A stretch of DNA of 64,000 nucleotides from Acanthochlamys bracteata. Lineage: Eukaryota > Streptophyta > Magnoliopsida > Pandanales > Velloziaceae. Positions 35,759-45,734 of this stretch are shown here, piece by piece (the stretch's first letter is position 1; the number at the start of each line of letters is the position of its first letter). Under the pieces are notes generated by a model. That model was not told the DNA's origin. It was given only the letters and a program-made list of their open reading frames with translations, and did not search any database. The stretch is taken from assembly GCA_019914995.1 (NCBI GenBank), contig CM034141.1, forward strand, positions 744,001 through 808,000. Reading direction: 5' to 3'. The translations under genes were made by a program, and so were the position numbers.

Positions 35759-37592
35759 ATGGCCTCTTTCTCATCTGGTAATGCATTCATCAATGGGCTC
35801 TCCTACTCAGCTGCAACCTGCAGTTCATCAACTAGATTATCGCCGGAAAAATTGCCCGTCCTCGTACTCTCCAGTGATAGGAGAGAAATCAATCCCTCTC
35901 TAGTACTCAAGGTGTTTTCCACACTCCATCCTTTTCTGATTGAAACCTTTTCTTAATGTGTTAGTTTATCAGGAATTCTGGCAACATGGATATCCTTGAA
36001 CTGCAGATCTACCATTAAATATGCTGATAGTGTGTGATTCAGCACACAAGGTTGGAAGGTGGAATTAATTTAATCATTGCAAAAGAACAGTCATGCCTTG
36101 ATTTTATTGTCAAGTTCTCTAACTAAAGATTGGAACGCATAGAAGTTTCAAACTCATAAATTACGGATGGTTATTGTCAAGTTTCTTGTATGCAATTTTA
36201 GAATCCACTGAAGGACATTCAATTCTATAGTTCTGAGATTATCGAGATAAGATTATTTTGTGAATACTTTTATCATGTTGAAAAATGAAGTTGCTTGAAT
36301 GAAAGTAAGGAAAGATGAGTTTAACACCTGCTTGTACCTAGGGATACAATCATGTTGTGAACTCTTCGGAAAGTCGGTTTTTCTGCAGGAGTGTTCTTAT
36401 CATCTGTTGAATCTTGTTCTTTGCTGCCGAGTCACTGACTGAATCTACTTATAAGGAATTATGAAGCTTATGTAGATTTGCCTTGGTTTCAAAAGTATCC
36501 ATTAGATGTTATGTAACATGCTTGTTCATGTTTTTTGATGATTAGGCAACACTTTTGGGCCCTCCAACGAGGTTTGAAGCTTCAAAGCTGACAGTAATTT
36601 TCATGGAAGAGGAAGTCAAGAAGCCACTCTGCACAATTCCAAGATCCTACACCCTTAAACATTGCGACTTTACAGCTAACTTAACACTTGCTGTCTCAAA
36701 TTCTATCAGCACTAACAAGGTATGCAATCATTTCTCATAAAATGTTGAACATTTGAAATATCACTGCATTAGAAATTGGGAAAACGTAAAAAAAAATGTA
36801 AAGCGTCAGGAGTATCAGTAGCATGTTTATATGAACTTGTTCTTGCCGTTGTGGTGTATAATAGCATGCTACATTGCTGACCTTATTATAATTCGTAGAA
36901 ACTCATTCTGTGATTGCAGCTGGAGGGATGGCAAACGACATTGAGTTACGATGATGTGGTGGCTGAGTGGACAAAGGTCAAGGATGAAATTTGCTTGCAT
37001 GTTCATTGCTATGTCAGCGGACCAAATCTATTTCAAGTGCTCGCAGCAGGATTCAGATACTACATTTTCTCTAAAGAACTTCCATTGGTGAGTTCTCGAG
37101 AAATCACTATCTGCTAACAGCATGCCTTTGTTTACTGGTAGTCATATATATGCATAATATTTAGAGCAAATGAGATCATGAGGATGAAAGATTGGCTTGA
37201 TGAACGAGGAATCTGAACTGTTGTTCTTTTGAAGGTCCTCAAAGCGGTTGTTTACGGGGATTCTCTCCTCTTCAATGAACGACCCGAGTTGATGGAGGCC
37301 AAAGTCTGGGTCCATTTTCATTCAAACACTAAGAAGTACAATCGAATAGAATGTTGGGGTCCTCTAAAAGACGCAATGCAGGTATGATGAAGCTCTCCTC
37401 TACTCATGTTGCAGTAGTGCTTGAAAGAATTTTCATTTCAGTTTATTTCATCAACTCTGATATGATATTTCCATCATCTAGAGAACGCCCAAGAACTGGA
37501 CGGTAAGTGTACAGAATGCGGTTGTACAGAATACTAAAAAGTGGCCGATACCTGAAACAATTTTCCATGCTTTGGCTGCGTTTCTCCTGTGA
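35759..37592 (+). CDS. SGRL: STAY-GREEN-LIKE protein (SGRL), chloroplast
   Basis: Five exons, 35759-35911, 36546-36719, 36920-37087, 37235-37381 and 37482-37592, all phase 0, join to give 250 aa, close to the length of Arabidopsis SGRL. The first 50 residues are rich in serine and hydroxylated residues, as expected of a chloroplast transit peptide. The Staygreen domain follows: LLGPPTRFEASKLTVIF, PRSYTLKHCDFTANLTLA, VVAEWTKVKDEICLHVHCYV, RYYIFSKELPLVLKAVVYGD and VHFHSNTKKYNRIECWGPLKD. The family removes magnesium from chlorophyll-type molecules; SGRL prefers chlorophyllide a and acts in green tissue rather than strictly in senescence. The C-terminus lacks the cysteine-rich motif of SGR proper, which supports SGRL over SGR. 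Confidence 0.92.
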
Positions 37593-38652
37593 CTTCAGTA
37601 ACTGCAAACGATCATCTTCCATGACCAGTTGGCGCCAAAGACGACTGCTACGGTTTTCAGTTTCCCGTTCTCTGTTCATTCTTCTCTTCTCAGACAAAGC
37701 CATTGGATTAATATACGGAAAAAGAATTTACCTCTAAATGTTTCTGTATATGAAAACTTTGACTACAAGTACGATCATTTCAGTTCTTCGGAAGTATTTG
37801 AGGTCTTCCATCACAAATGTAAAATTGCGGCTAAAAATTCATTGTACTGGATTGTAATACGGCTGATGTCTGTAACGATTTACTCGGTTCATATATTCAA
37901 GGATATATATAAGGATTCCCAAATCTTTGTAAATGATTTATCTTCACTTTGCTGCAATGGGAAACTACTATGATTTTAGAATCAATGATGTACTTGCTAT
38001 TCTTCTGAACGATTTTGTTAATAAACATTATCAGAGTAAACATATTCTTATATGATACATTCAATCTTGTTATTGTCCATGGCCAAATCAGTCATAAAGA
38101 ACCCTAGAAATCATACAGGATCAATAATATGTACAATTACTCCTAGAAATCATACAGGCATTTCCTTGGCATTTCACCCTTTCTTATTTCTAATAATAAC
38201 CAAAACCGAAACAAGTGGAATGGCAACAACTACTTAGAAAATTCCAACAAAAACTCGTACAAAAAAAGGCACTAGCACAGTAAAGATCAATAAGATACAT
38301 AATGAAATAACAGGATCGAGCACACTAGAAGACAATCTTGCACAGATCTATGCATACAGAAGGGTCACTTGATCATTATTAATCATGCTGCTATCTTCAA
38401 AATCAGAACCGCGAAACAAAACCAAACACATTTCTAAGCATGCATACGTTCTATATTATTACTTAAAAGCAGAAACTACAAACAGGTTCAAAAACAAATG
38501 CAAGCACAGATAACAAGTTTTGACGATCATATGGAGTACAGATCATATAACACATACTATAGAACACACTGACGAACAAAAACACAGATAACATGACTAA
38601 GTTACCATAACATTTATTGCATAGTAGTAGGCATAACCAAAAACTTGATCAT
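37593..38652. other. Convergent 3' region between SGRL and eIF5
   Basis: The two genes point at each other, so this interval holds their 3' UTRs. The right half, about 38000-38650, is rich in A and C on the plus strand, typical of a minus-strand 3' UTR. No extra gene is supported. Confidence 0.6.
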
Positions 38653-39984
38653 TTACTCTTCTTCAGACTCTGACTCCGCACTCTGAAGCCACTCGACAAA
38701 GGGCTTCATATACTTCCAAATGGAAGCACTCTTGTTGTCTCCAGAGAGGCCATTCTGGTACCACTGCAGAATGCAATCTTCCTCCAGAATATCATCATCA
38801 TATAGGACCTTCGCAACAACAGCTATCTCCTTAAGTGCCTCTGCACTGCACTTGGCAGAGAAGGCTTCGATTGTGTGGAGCAGAAGCATTTGTTCACCTT
38901 CATCGCGCACAGCAGTAGCAATGTAGCTCTTCTTCTTAGCAACTTCTTTTGCAAAACCCTTCCCTGCGCCTTTAAAAAGGGCCTCGAACAGTGCATCCAT
39001 CACCTCCTGTGGAGAGCCAGATAGAGACCCTAAGGAAGACTGTAGCTCAGAGGGTTTTGCGCCATCCTTCAGTTTGCCCTTTATCTCAGTAACCAGCTTC
39101 TCATGAAGGCTTTGCTCAGCTGCGGCTCCATTTCCATTAGATACAGGTTTCTCATCCTTCGCATGATTTGGTCTTTTCTCCTTCTCATCAGTAGCAAGTA
39201 TGACCATCTCAGCTGTAACTGCGTTGAGCTGCTCTTGGATGCGTTGGCGAGCTGCTTCGGCAGATGTGTCCGTCTGCCACTGAACATCATCATCACCATC
39301 AGGCTCGTTATCACCAGCCTGACTGCCACCAGGAGAAGAGTGGTGCTCTTCATCAGAGCCATTATTAGCCTTCTTCTTAGTGGCGCCAGCTTTGGACGCA
39401 CCAGCTTCTTTGGATGAAGCAGTCTTTTTCTTCGTCTCCTTCTTGAGCTTCTTCAGTTCCTCATCGGCTGCTTCACCTTCTTTGAGTCGCTCCTTTTCAG
39501 CACGCCTCATTCCTTTCTTCTCTTTGGAACCCTTCTTCAATTCAGGTGGATTCTTCAAAATAAAGGTCGTGAGCTTGTCCCTCATATCCACATCAGAAAT
39601 AAAGCCACAAGCTGCGCATTTCAATTGTATCATCTGAGTCTTGGTAATAATGATCTCTGTCTCTGGATTCCCACATCCATAACACTGAACATACTTTTTG
39701 ATAAAATTCTCAAGCAATCCAGCGAGCTTGGATGTGTCATGCGCCCCATTGACAAGAGAAATCCCAGTCTTCTCATCAAATTTTGATTGTGCTCCAAGCT
39801 CACATCCGAAATACTTGGTGGTGTATGAGGCAGGCCTAGCAAGAGCCTTTGCAATGTCCACCATGTTAACAATATTGGTCTTGATGCCATTACCACGACC
39901 CTCTATTTTGGTAACCATTTTTGGCATCTTATACCTGTAGAAGGCATCATCACTGTTTGAAGCCCCAATATTCAGCAAAGCCAT
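38653..39984 (-). CDS. Eukaryotic translation initiation factor 5 (eIF5)
   Basis: One uninterrupted coding exon gives 443 aa, the usual length of plant eIF5. The open frame runs 15 codons further upstream, but the start at 39984 was chosen because eIF5 begins with MALLNIGASNSDDAFYRYKMP. Arg17 in FYRYKMP corresponds to the arginine finger that makes eIF5 the GTPase activator of eIF2. A C4 zinc ribbon follows (Cys101, 104, 123, 126). Residues about 150-290 are a charged lysine/serine-rich linker. The C-terminal HEAT/W2 domain carries the acidic AA-boxes (EEDCILQWYQNG and the EWLQSAESESEEE tail) that bind eIF2-beta and eIF3. Intronless coding with an intron only in the 5' UTR is typical for plant eIF5. 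Confidence 0.96.
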   Translation of the reverse strand: MALLNIGASNSDDAFYRYKMPKMVTKIEGRGNGIKTNIVNMVDIAKALARPASYTTKYFGCELGAQSKFDEKTGISLVNGAHDTSKLAGLLENFIKKYVQCYGCGNPETEIIITKTQMIQLKCAACGFISDVDMRDKLTTFILKNPPELKKGSKEKKGMRRAEKERLKEGEAADEELKKLKKETKKKTASSKEAGASKAGATKKKANNGSDEEHHSSPGGSQAGDNEPDGDDDVQWQTDTSAEAARQRIQEQLNAVTAEMVILATDEKEKRPNHAKDEKPVSNGNGAAAEQSLHEKLVTEIKGKLKDGAKPSELQSSLGSLSGSPQEVMDALFEALFKGAGKGFAKEVAKKKSYIATAVRDEGEQMLLLHTIEAFSAKCSAEALKEIAVVAKVLYDDDILEEDCILQWYQNGLSGDNKSASIWKYMKPFVEWLQSAESESEEE

Positions 39985-40029
39985 TTTGCTTAATGAAACC
40001 TTAGCCAAGGAATGAAGGGCTAGGATCAA

Positions 40030-41540
40030 CTAAAAGAGAAGTCAAAAGCAGATACGGAATGGTTTGTTGCAGGTGAGAGAGGGATCTCTTCAGTGGAAGA
40101 CTCTGACAACTTCTCAAAACAGATAGCACGATCCTCAGGTTGGAGATGTATGTCTTCAGCTTTCTTCAACGAGCATCTATTCTTTTTTCTGGAGGTAGGG
40201 CAGTATTCTCCAAGCAACCCGACTGATCCCAAGTACAGATAGTCTACTCCAGACATAAAAGAGGCAGACCACTTTACGCACTCCACTTTGAGAGAAATGT
40301 GAGGCCAACAATAGAATCCAACTCAAGTTACTGTAAAATGTTGATCATATGAGACATATGTATCAAGGAACCTTAATGAGCACCAACGGAAATTCTAATA
40401 GTGCACAACTGAATCATTGCAGATAATACAGCTACCCAAGGATAAAAATAGTGGATAAACTATACAAGGACATGCTTTGTCAAATGCAATTACCACATAG
40501 ATAAGCATTCATCAGAACTGGAAGTTTCTAGTAACATGAGAACATAATATTTGCCACCAAAACTTTTCACTTGTTCCTCTTATGCTAAGGGCATTTGGAA
40601 CTACCTAGGATCCAATTACCTTTATTAAAGATCTCCTGTTAGTTATAAAGAGAGACGACAGAGATTATCAACTAGTAACTTCATATCCAGATAGGACAAA
40701 CCCTATGCACATACCAAACAATAAACTGGATCTAGAACTCATATCAACATGGCATCAAACCTCCAGCTACTCATCAATCATGAAATCTCTTATTCACGCA
40801 ACCAGGCAAAATCAGCTAGATCATATATTCATTCGAATGAAGGCAGGACAATTATCTCCGGTATCTTGCTTCTACTATCCACTGCTTGAAAGAGTAGAAC
40901 TTGGTCACAATCAATAGAAAACAAATTCACTTCATCTACTTAAATTTGCGCTAATACCTACAAGCTAATATTTCATCCAGAAGCTTAGCTCATACATAAG
41001 AATGCATGTTCCAACCTAAACCAAATAAAAACGATACTCCAGTAAATACTCAGATAAGATTAGATCTGACAATCAAGCAGAAGCAAGTAATAAATCAAAA
41101 GCACAACACCAATCTCCGTGAATCCACCCTAATCCTATTATCCGTAACTGCAAGTCCAATCTAATCTGTAAACTCAAAGCCAATTCCCAATCAAATAAAC
41201 AACTGATTCCAATAGATCTAGCACCACGAATCAATTATGCTCCTATCGGATTAAAACCAATCAAGGATTTACATAACCTCCTAAGATAACCGTATAACCA
41301 AATCAAGACGCCCAAGAACAAAATCGATTTTAAAAAGTAAAAGTCAGCTGATTTACCGAAAATCTATTCTATCTATCTAACAACAGCCTATTTAACTAGA
41401 TCTACAAACAGCCAATCAACACAATCTAATCGATTCAAAAGATTGACAGTTTTAGTAATCAATCAATCAATTAGAAAATTTACTAACGAATAGATAAAAA
41501 CGTATCAACACAGAAAACAACCAAGAAGCTAAATTATTAC
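40030..41540 (-). other. Long 5' UTR intron of eIF5
   Basis: On the minus strand a donor AATCCAAG|GTAATAAT sits at 41541/41540 and an acceptor TCTCTTTTAG|TTGATCC at 40030/40029, 45 bases before the eIF5 start codon. The 1511-bp interval is T-rich on the coding strand, as introns are, and holds no recognisable gene. The upstream exon, about 41541-41690, reads as a CT-rich leader. Long leader introns often raise expression of plant housekeeping genes. Confidence 0.75.
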
Positions 41541-41646
41541 CTTGGATTGCCGTAGAAGAATAGAAGGGTTTCGAACCTGCTGCTGCTCCGTTAGCGAGAA
41601 AGAGAGAAGGGCGATTAAAGAAATAAACTGGGAAGAGAAGCTTTAT

Positions 41647-41653
41647 CTATATA
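41647..41653 (-). promoter_or_regulatory. Possible TATA element of eIF5
   Basis: On the minus strand CTCTC is followed by TATATAG and then the CT-rich presumed first exon. The leader exon would start about 30 bases further on. This is a positional inference only. Confidence 0.35.
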
Positions 41654-42126
41654 GAGAGATATGGAGGCGGTGGCTGAAGAAGAAGATTGCAAACCCTAGT
41701 TTGTTAATCTCAACCCTTGATTTTTTCCGAACAATCAAGTTCGAGTCTAAATTTTCGGTGTCTAACTGATAATTCGGTTACGGTCTCGAGCCTGATCTAA
41801 ATGTTACCCATAAAACTTATTACAGATTTACAGGACTAATATTGCAAATGTCATACATTCTTAAAAGAGGTAATGGTATTGCAGAAGTACCCTACAGTAC
41901 TATTAGTGACTATAATAAGTCCTCCGGTCTTTAGTTGCGAAAACTTTATTATTGGACTATGCATGCAAATATAGAGTTTACTAAATTTATTTTGCAAAGG
42001 GAACACTCAACCGTTAAAGTCAGCCCAATGGTCTAAAATATGACAAACAAAGGATTATATGTCTAACTTTGCAAAATGTTGCTCTAGTCAGTTTCTGATA
42101 AAAGTACAAATTCCTGATTACTACAT

Positions 42127-42406
42127 CTCTTGAGAGGGGTTTTTTTTTTGTGGGTTTTGGTTCTAACTTTTATCCAACATTTTTTTTCAATTTTTATTTT
42201 TTAATATATATTTTATAAGTATTTAAAAAATTTATTTAAAAATTTAAAAAGTGTAAAAAACTTCTAAAATTTTTTTTTCCTTGGAAGTAAAATCTTTTTA
42301 TTATATATTTTATTATTTTTTTAGAAATAAAAAAAGTAAAGCTCACTTCAAAAAACAAAAATACTTTTCAGAAAATTTCAATTTGGCAAATCCAAACACG
42401 CTATGA
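42127..42406. repeat. AT-rich MITE-like element ending in CCAAACACGC
   Basis: The block begins near GAGAGGGGTTTTTTTT and ends GCAAATCCAAACACGC, the same kind of right end as other GTGCGTTT-family elements. The interior is nearly pure A+T without an open frame. Confidence 0.35.
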
Positions 42407-42603
42407 AATACAGATACGTTCACACCCTTTAAGTACTACTAATAACGAAAAGTAGCCCTCCGTTTCCAAGCCCATTATTAATAGCCTAAAGCTGCAAAAC
42501 AACTTCTTATTGTACGAAAATCCCTTGATATTTACTAGATAGAACCTCTACAAATACAATTAGCAGAATGTAACTTCCATATTTAGGGGCCGTACACTTA
42601 TTT

Positions 42604-42691
42604 TAACTTATAAATTGAAATAAATTAAAGACAGTAAAATAAAAATATTTGGATGAATAATTTAAAAATTATTTTTTCAATTTATAAGTTA
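42604..42691. repeat. Perfect 17-bp inverted repeat
   Basis: TAACTTATAAATTGAAA at 42604-42620 is exactly the reverse complement of 42675-42691. The 54 bases between them are AT-rich. It may form a hairpin or mark one end region of a transposon-like block that reaches about 42960. Confidence 0.6.
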
Positions 42692-43082
42692 TAAAAATAA
42701 AAATTACGCTAAGTAATTTTTTTTAAAAAGTCATACACAATTTTTTTATCTATTTAGAAACAAAATAATATTATTAACTCTTTTAAATTAATATATATAT
42801 ATCATTTTAAAAAATATTTTAGTTTTATGAATAATTTTTTTAATTTTTCAGCTCTTTTCTGCTAAATATTTTATTCAAATTTTTTTCATAAAAATAAATT
42901 TTATTTAAATATATATATATTTTTTTAAAAAAAATTTTCAGCTATTTTTTAAAAAAAGTTAAAAACGTAATTTATATAAATAAAAGTTAAAATTTTTAAA
43001 TTTAACCGAACGGCCACTTACTTCTTCGGCATTCTGTTTGTTACCGTGCAGACCCAGTGAAGAACCGTAACAGCAGCAACAC

Positions 43083-43162
43083 AGAAGAAGTAGTAGAAGA
43101 AGAAGAACAACAACAGGAGAAGAAGACGAAGAACAGCAACACAAGAAGAAGAAGAGAAGAAG
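43083..43162 (+). repeat. GAA-rich microsatellite in the 5' leader of the BTB gene
   Basis: The 80 bases just before the start codon consist mostly of GAA, GAAG and CAA units. Such purine-rich tracts are common in plant 5' UTRs. The tract is likely length-polymorphic. Confidence 0.65.
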
Positions 43163-45317
43163 ATGCAAGGGATAGCAGCAGTAGGAATGACGATGTTGTG
43201 CCAATCGTGCAAAGAAGAGTACGGTCGTGAAGAAGCTGGCACATGTAAAGAATGCTACGAGGAAGCGAGCGAGACTGAAGAAGAACTCAAGAGAGAGATC
43301 GATGAACTCAAATCGAAGCTTTCCTTTCTCAAATTTGATTCTCCCAATTCTTATTCTTCTACTGATCTCACTCTCTCTGCTGCTGATGATCCTTCTGCTG
43401 CTGCACTTCCGGCTCACCGCGTTGTTCTCGTAAGCTTTCTTTTCAAAGAAAACTCTTTTTGTGGGTTTTTTTGGGCGATTTCTGTGCGGTTTTTGTTTCG
43501 ATTTTGGTGATGGGTATCTGTTTGATGAAGTAAATGTTGATCTTTGTTGTTCCTTTGTTGTTGTTTGAGGAGTAGAGATTTGATTTCTTGTGCAGTACCT
43601 GTTTTGGTTTTTTTAGTGCGTTGTTTTGTTATATGTTGAGGATGTTACCTGTTCGACGAAATGCCCCTGTACCAGTAGTAGAGCGTTGTGTTGGTTCAGG
43701 TTGTGTGTCGAGAACTGAAAAAGTGTGTAGAATAAACTGTTATGGAAACCTATGTAGAAAGCACCAACAGAGATTTTGTTCATGTTTTTTAGTTGATCAA
43801 GTCTGAAGAGTTTCTGGCAACCATTAGCAATTTGGAATTGGTGTTTGGAGATTGGCTATTCAATGAAATGCCTAGATATTGCTTTTGTTTGTTTTGGTAG
43901 ATTGGATCTGTGGTCTTTGACTAGCATAATATGCATTCGTTTACATCTACCCTTCCATGAAGCTAGGTGCTATGCTACTAGAAACACCTAGAACAGTGAT
44001 TGGTGTGTTAATTTCTGGCATAGTTTTTGACTCAATTTCATTATATATTCCTCCCTAATTAGATTTGGGAGCTGGTTATGCTCATTGATTTTAATATGAC
44101 GTACCCAGTAACTATTACTAACTTAGATTCTTTGGTGGTTGATTTGGTTTACTGCATTTCTGGCATAGATTGTATTAAGTCTAGTATTAAGGCAGGCCTT
44201 CTTCTGTTCCTGAGCATGAGTCTCTGTGTGTGCTTGTTATTAGTTCCATGTGATGCCATAGAGAGTTTGGTATTTTTTACATTAATTTAAGGCAGGCCTT
44301 CTTCTGTTCCTGAGCATGAGTCTCTGTGTGTGCTTGTTATTAGTTCCATGTGATGCCATAGAGAGTTTGGTATTTTTTACATTAAGTTTCCTGTGCAGTT
44401 CTCTCTCTGAATTGTCAATCGAATGTGGCTGTTTGTGTGTGCGTCAGAGCACATCCATCCAAATGTTGTCCTAGTGATATATTCTGGTGCTTTTGCCCTG
44501 CAGCTTTCTTAAGTTGATTGTTTTATTTAATTTGGTGTAGACTGATCCCTTGCAGCCTTCTATAACAACTATACCTTTGAGCATTTTTGTTTATTTTCGT
44601 TAATCTCTCTGAAACTATTGTTTCGAAAGAGTGCATGGTGTATGAGTTTAGCTGTTAACGTCCCCGCATGGAAGCATGAATACTTCATGGTTGTTGTTTT
44701 CATCAAATTGTTTTAATCTTGCATAATTCCTGCCTCACGCAGCTTCTTTTAATTAGATTCCTCGAGATGGCTTTCTCTTTTGGTTGTGGTCAATGTATGC
44801 TTTTGCGCCAAGGGATATCACTAACAGAAGTTAGTCTCTATTTCTTGTGTTGACGTTTGGATTTTTTACTCAGGTGAGCAGATCTCCTGTTTTCAGAGCG
44901 ATGTTGGAGAATGAGATGGAAGAGAGTAGGAGCGGTGTGATTAAAATACATGATGTCTCTTATGATGTTCTTCGGGCCTTCCTCCACTACTTGTACACAG
45001 CAGAAGTGCTCCTTGATGAGCAGAGGGTGTTTGATCTACTGAACCTTGCAGAACAATACCAAGTGAAGCATCTGAAATCCTTCTGTGAGAAGTTCTTGAC
45101 GTCCAAAGTTAACAATGAGAATGCAATTACTAGCTATGCTTTTGCCCACAAGCACAACTGCAAGCAACTACTAGAAGCTGCACTATCTTTAATCATCGAT
45201 AATATGGGGACATTAACTGTGCAAGACGAGTACAAGGAGCTCGTGGAAAAGGATCCTCGCCTTATAGTGGAGATCTATGAAGCCTATCTAACAAGGCAGG
45301 TTAATTCAGCATCCTAG
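43163..45317 (+). CDS. BTB/POZ domain protein, At4g08455 type
   Basis: Two exons, 43163-43429 and 44874-45317, join at phase 0 to give 236 aa. The N-terminus carries a CxxC-x11-CxxC pair (Cys13, 16, 28, 31) that may bind zinc, followed by a short acidic coiled-coil-like helix (ETEEELKREIDELKSKL). The BTB fold covers about residues 66-190, with PAHRVVLVSRSPVFRAMLE, DVSYDVLRAFLHYLYTAEV and NLAEQYQVKHLKSFCEKFL. The C-terminal helices (EKDPRLIVEIYEAYLTRQVN) match the At4g08455 group. BTB proteins of this kind serve as adaptors for CUL3 ubiquitin ligases; the substrate is unknown. In-frame ATGs at codons 9 and 11 are alternative starts, and the Arabidopsis relative begins near the first cysteine. 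Confidence 0.9.
44187..44385 (+). repeat. Exact tandem duplication with a 100-bp period in the BTB intron
   Basis: The sequence from TTAAGGCAGGCCTTCTTC to TATTTTTTACATTAA at 44187-44285 is repeated at 44287-44385, with no difference that I can see over 99 bases. It lies inside the single intron of the BTB gene and does not change the coding sequence. Perfect identity indicates a very recent duplication or an assembly artefact. Confidence 0.9.
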
Positions 45318-45734
45318 GATGCAAAGTACTAATCATATTAAGGCCCAATGTAATGATGTTTCCTTAAAGGAAACTTTTGGAATTTCATGGGGTCGGTTTG
45401 TAGAGATACCTTAAATGCATGTATATATAGCAGTAGCTGCTTGTTTCTCCATACAATTTGGTCTTCAAGTGGTTAAGGTATGTTCAAGAATGACAATATT
45501 GAAATCAGTAAGGTGACGCCTGGTTGAAAGAATCTGTTCAAAGGGGTCATGTACGCCTGATTCTCTTCCATATCTTTCAAACAATTTACGTTATCTCAGA
45601 ACTCCAATGCCTTGGTTAATACAATTTGTTGAAAGAGAGAGAATAAGAAACGGATATACTGGATACACTTGCAGCATTTTCCAAGCAACTATACAGAACA
45701 GAGTTAAAACAATACACACATCAAACAAGCTATC
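45318..45734. other. Convergent 3' region between BTB gene and IDH relic
   Basis: Holds the 3' UTR of the BTB gene and the far end of the decayed isocitrate dehydrogenase. The minus-strand frame that carries the IDH C-terminus runs on here without its normal stop, to 45591, and this tail has no similarity to the family. Confidence 0.55.

Larger units (their letters stand above)
41700..43082. other. Divergent intergenic region between eIF5 and BTB genes, with AT-rich elements
   Basis: No gene is supported. It contains promoters for the eIF5 gene on the left and the BTB gene on the right, and two AT-rich element candidates: 42127-42406, ending in CCAAACACGC, and a block at about 42590-42960 with a perfect inner inverted repeat. 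Confidence 0.55.

Noticed and set aside
40026-40286. Minus-strand open frame of 86 codons upstream of eIF5
   Set aside because: It lies inside the 5' UTR intron and has no recognisable domain.
42959-43417. Minus-strand open frame with long Ser, Leu and Phe runs
   Set aside because: It is the complement of the GAA-rich leader and first exon of the BTB gene; the composition is an artefact of the repeat.
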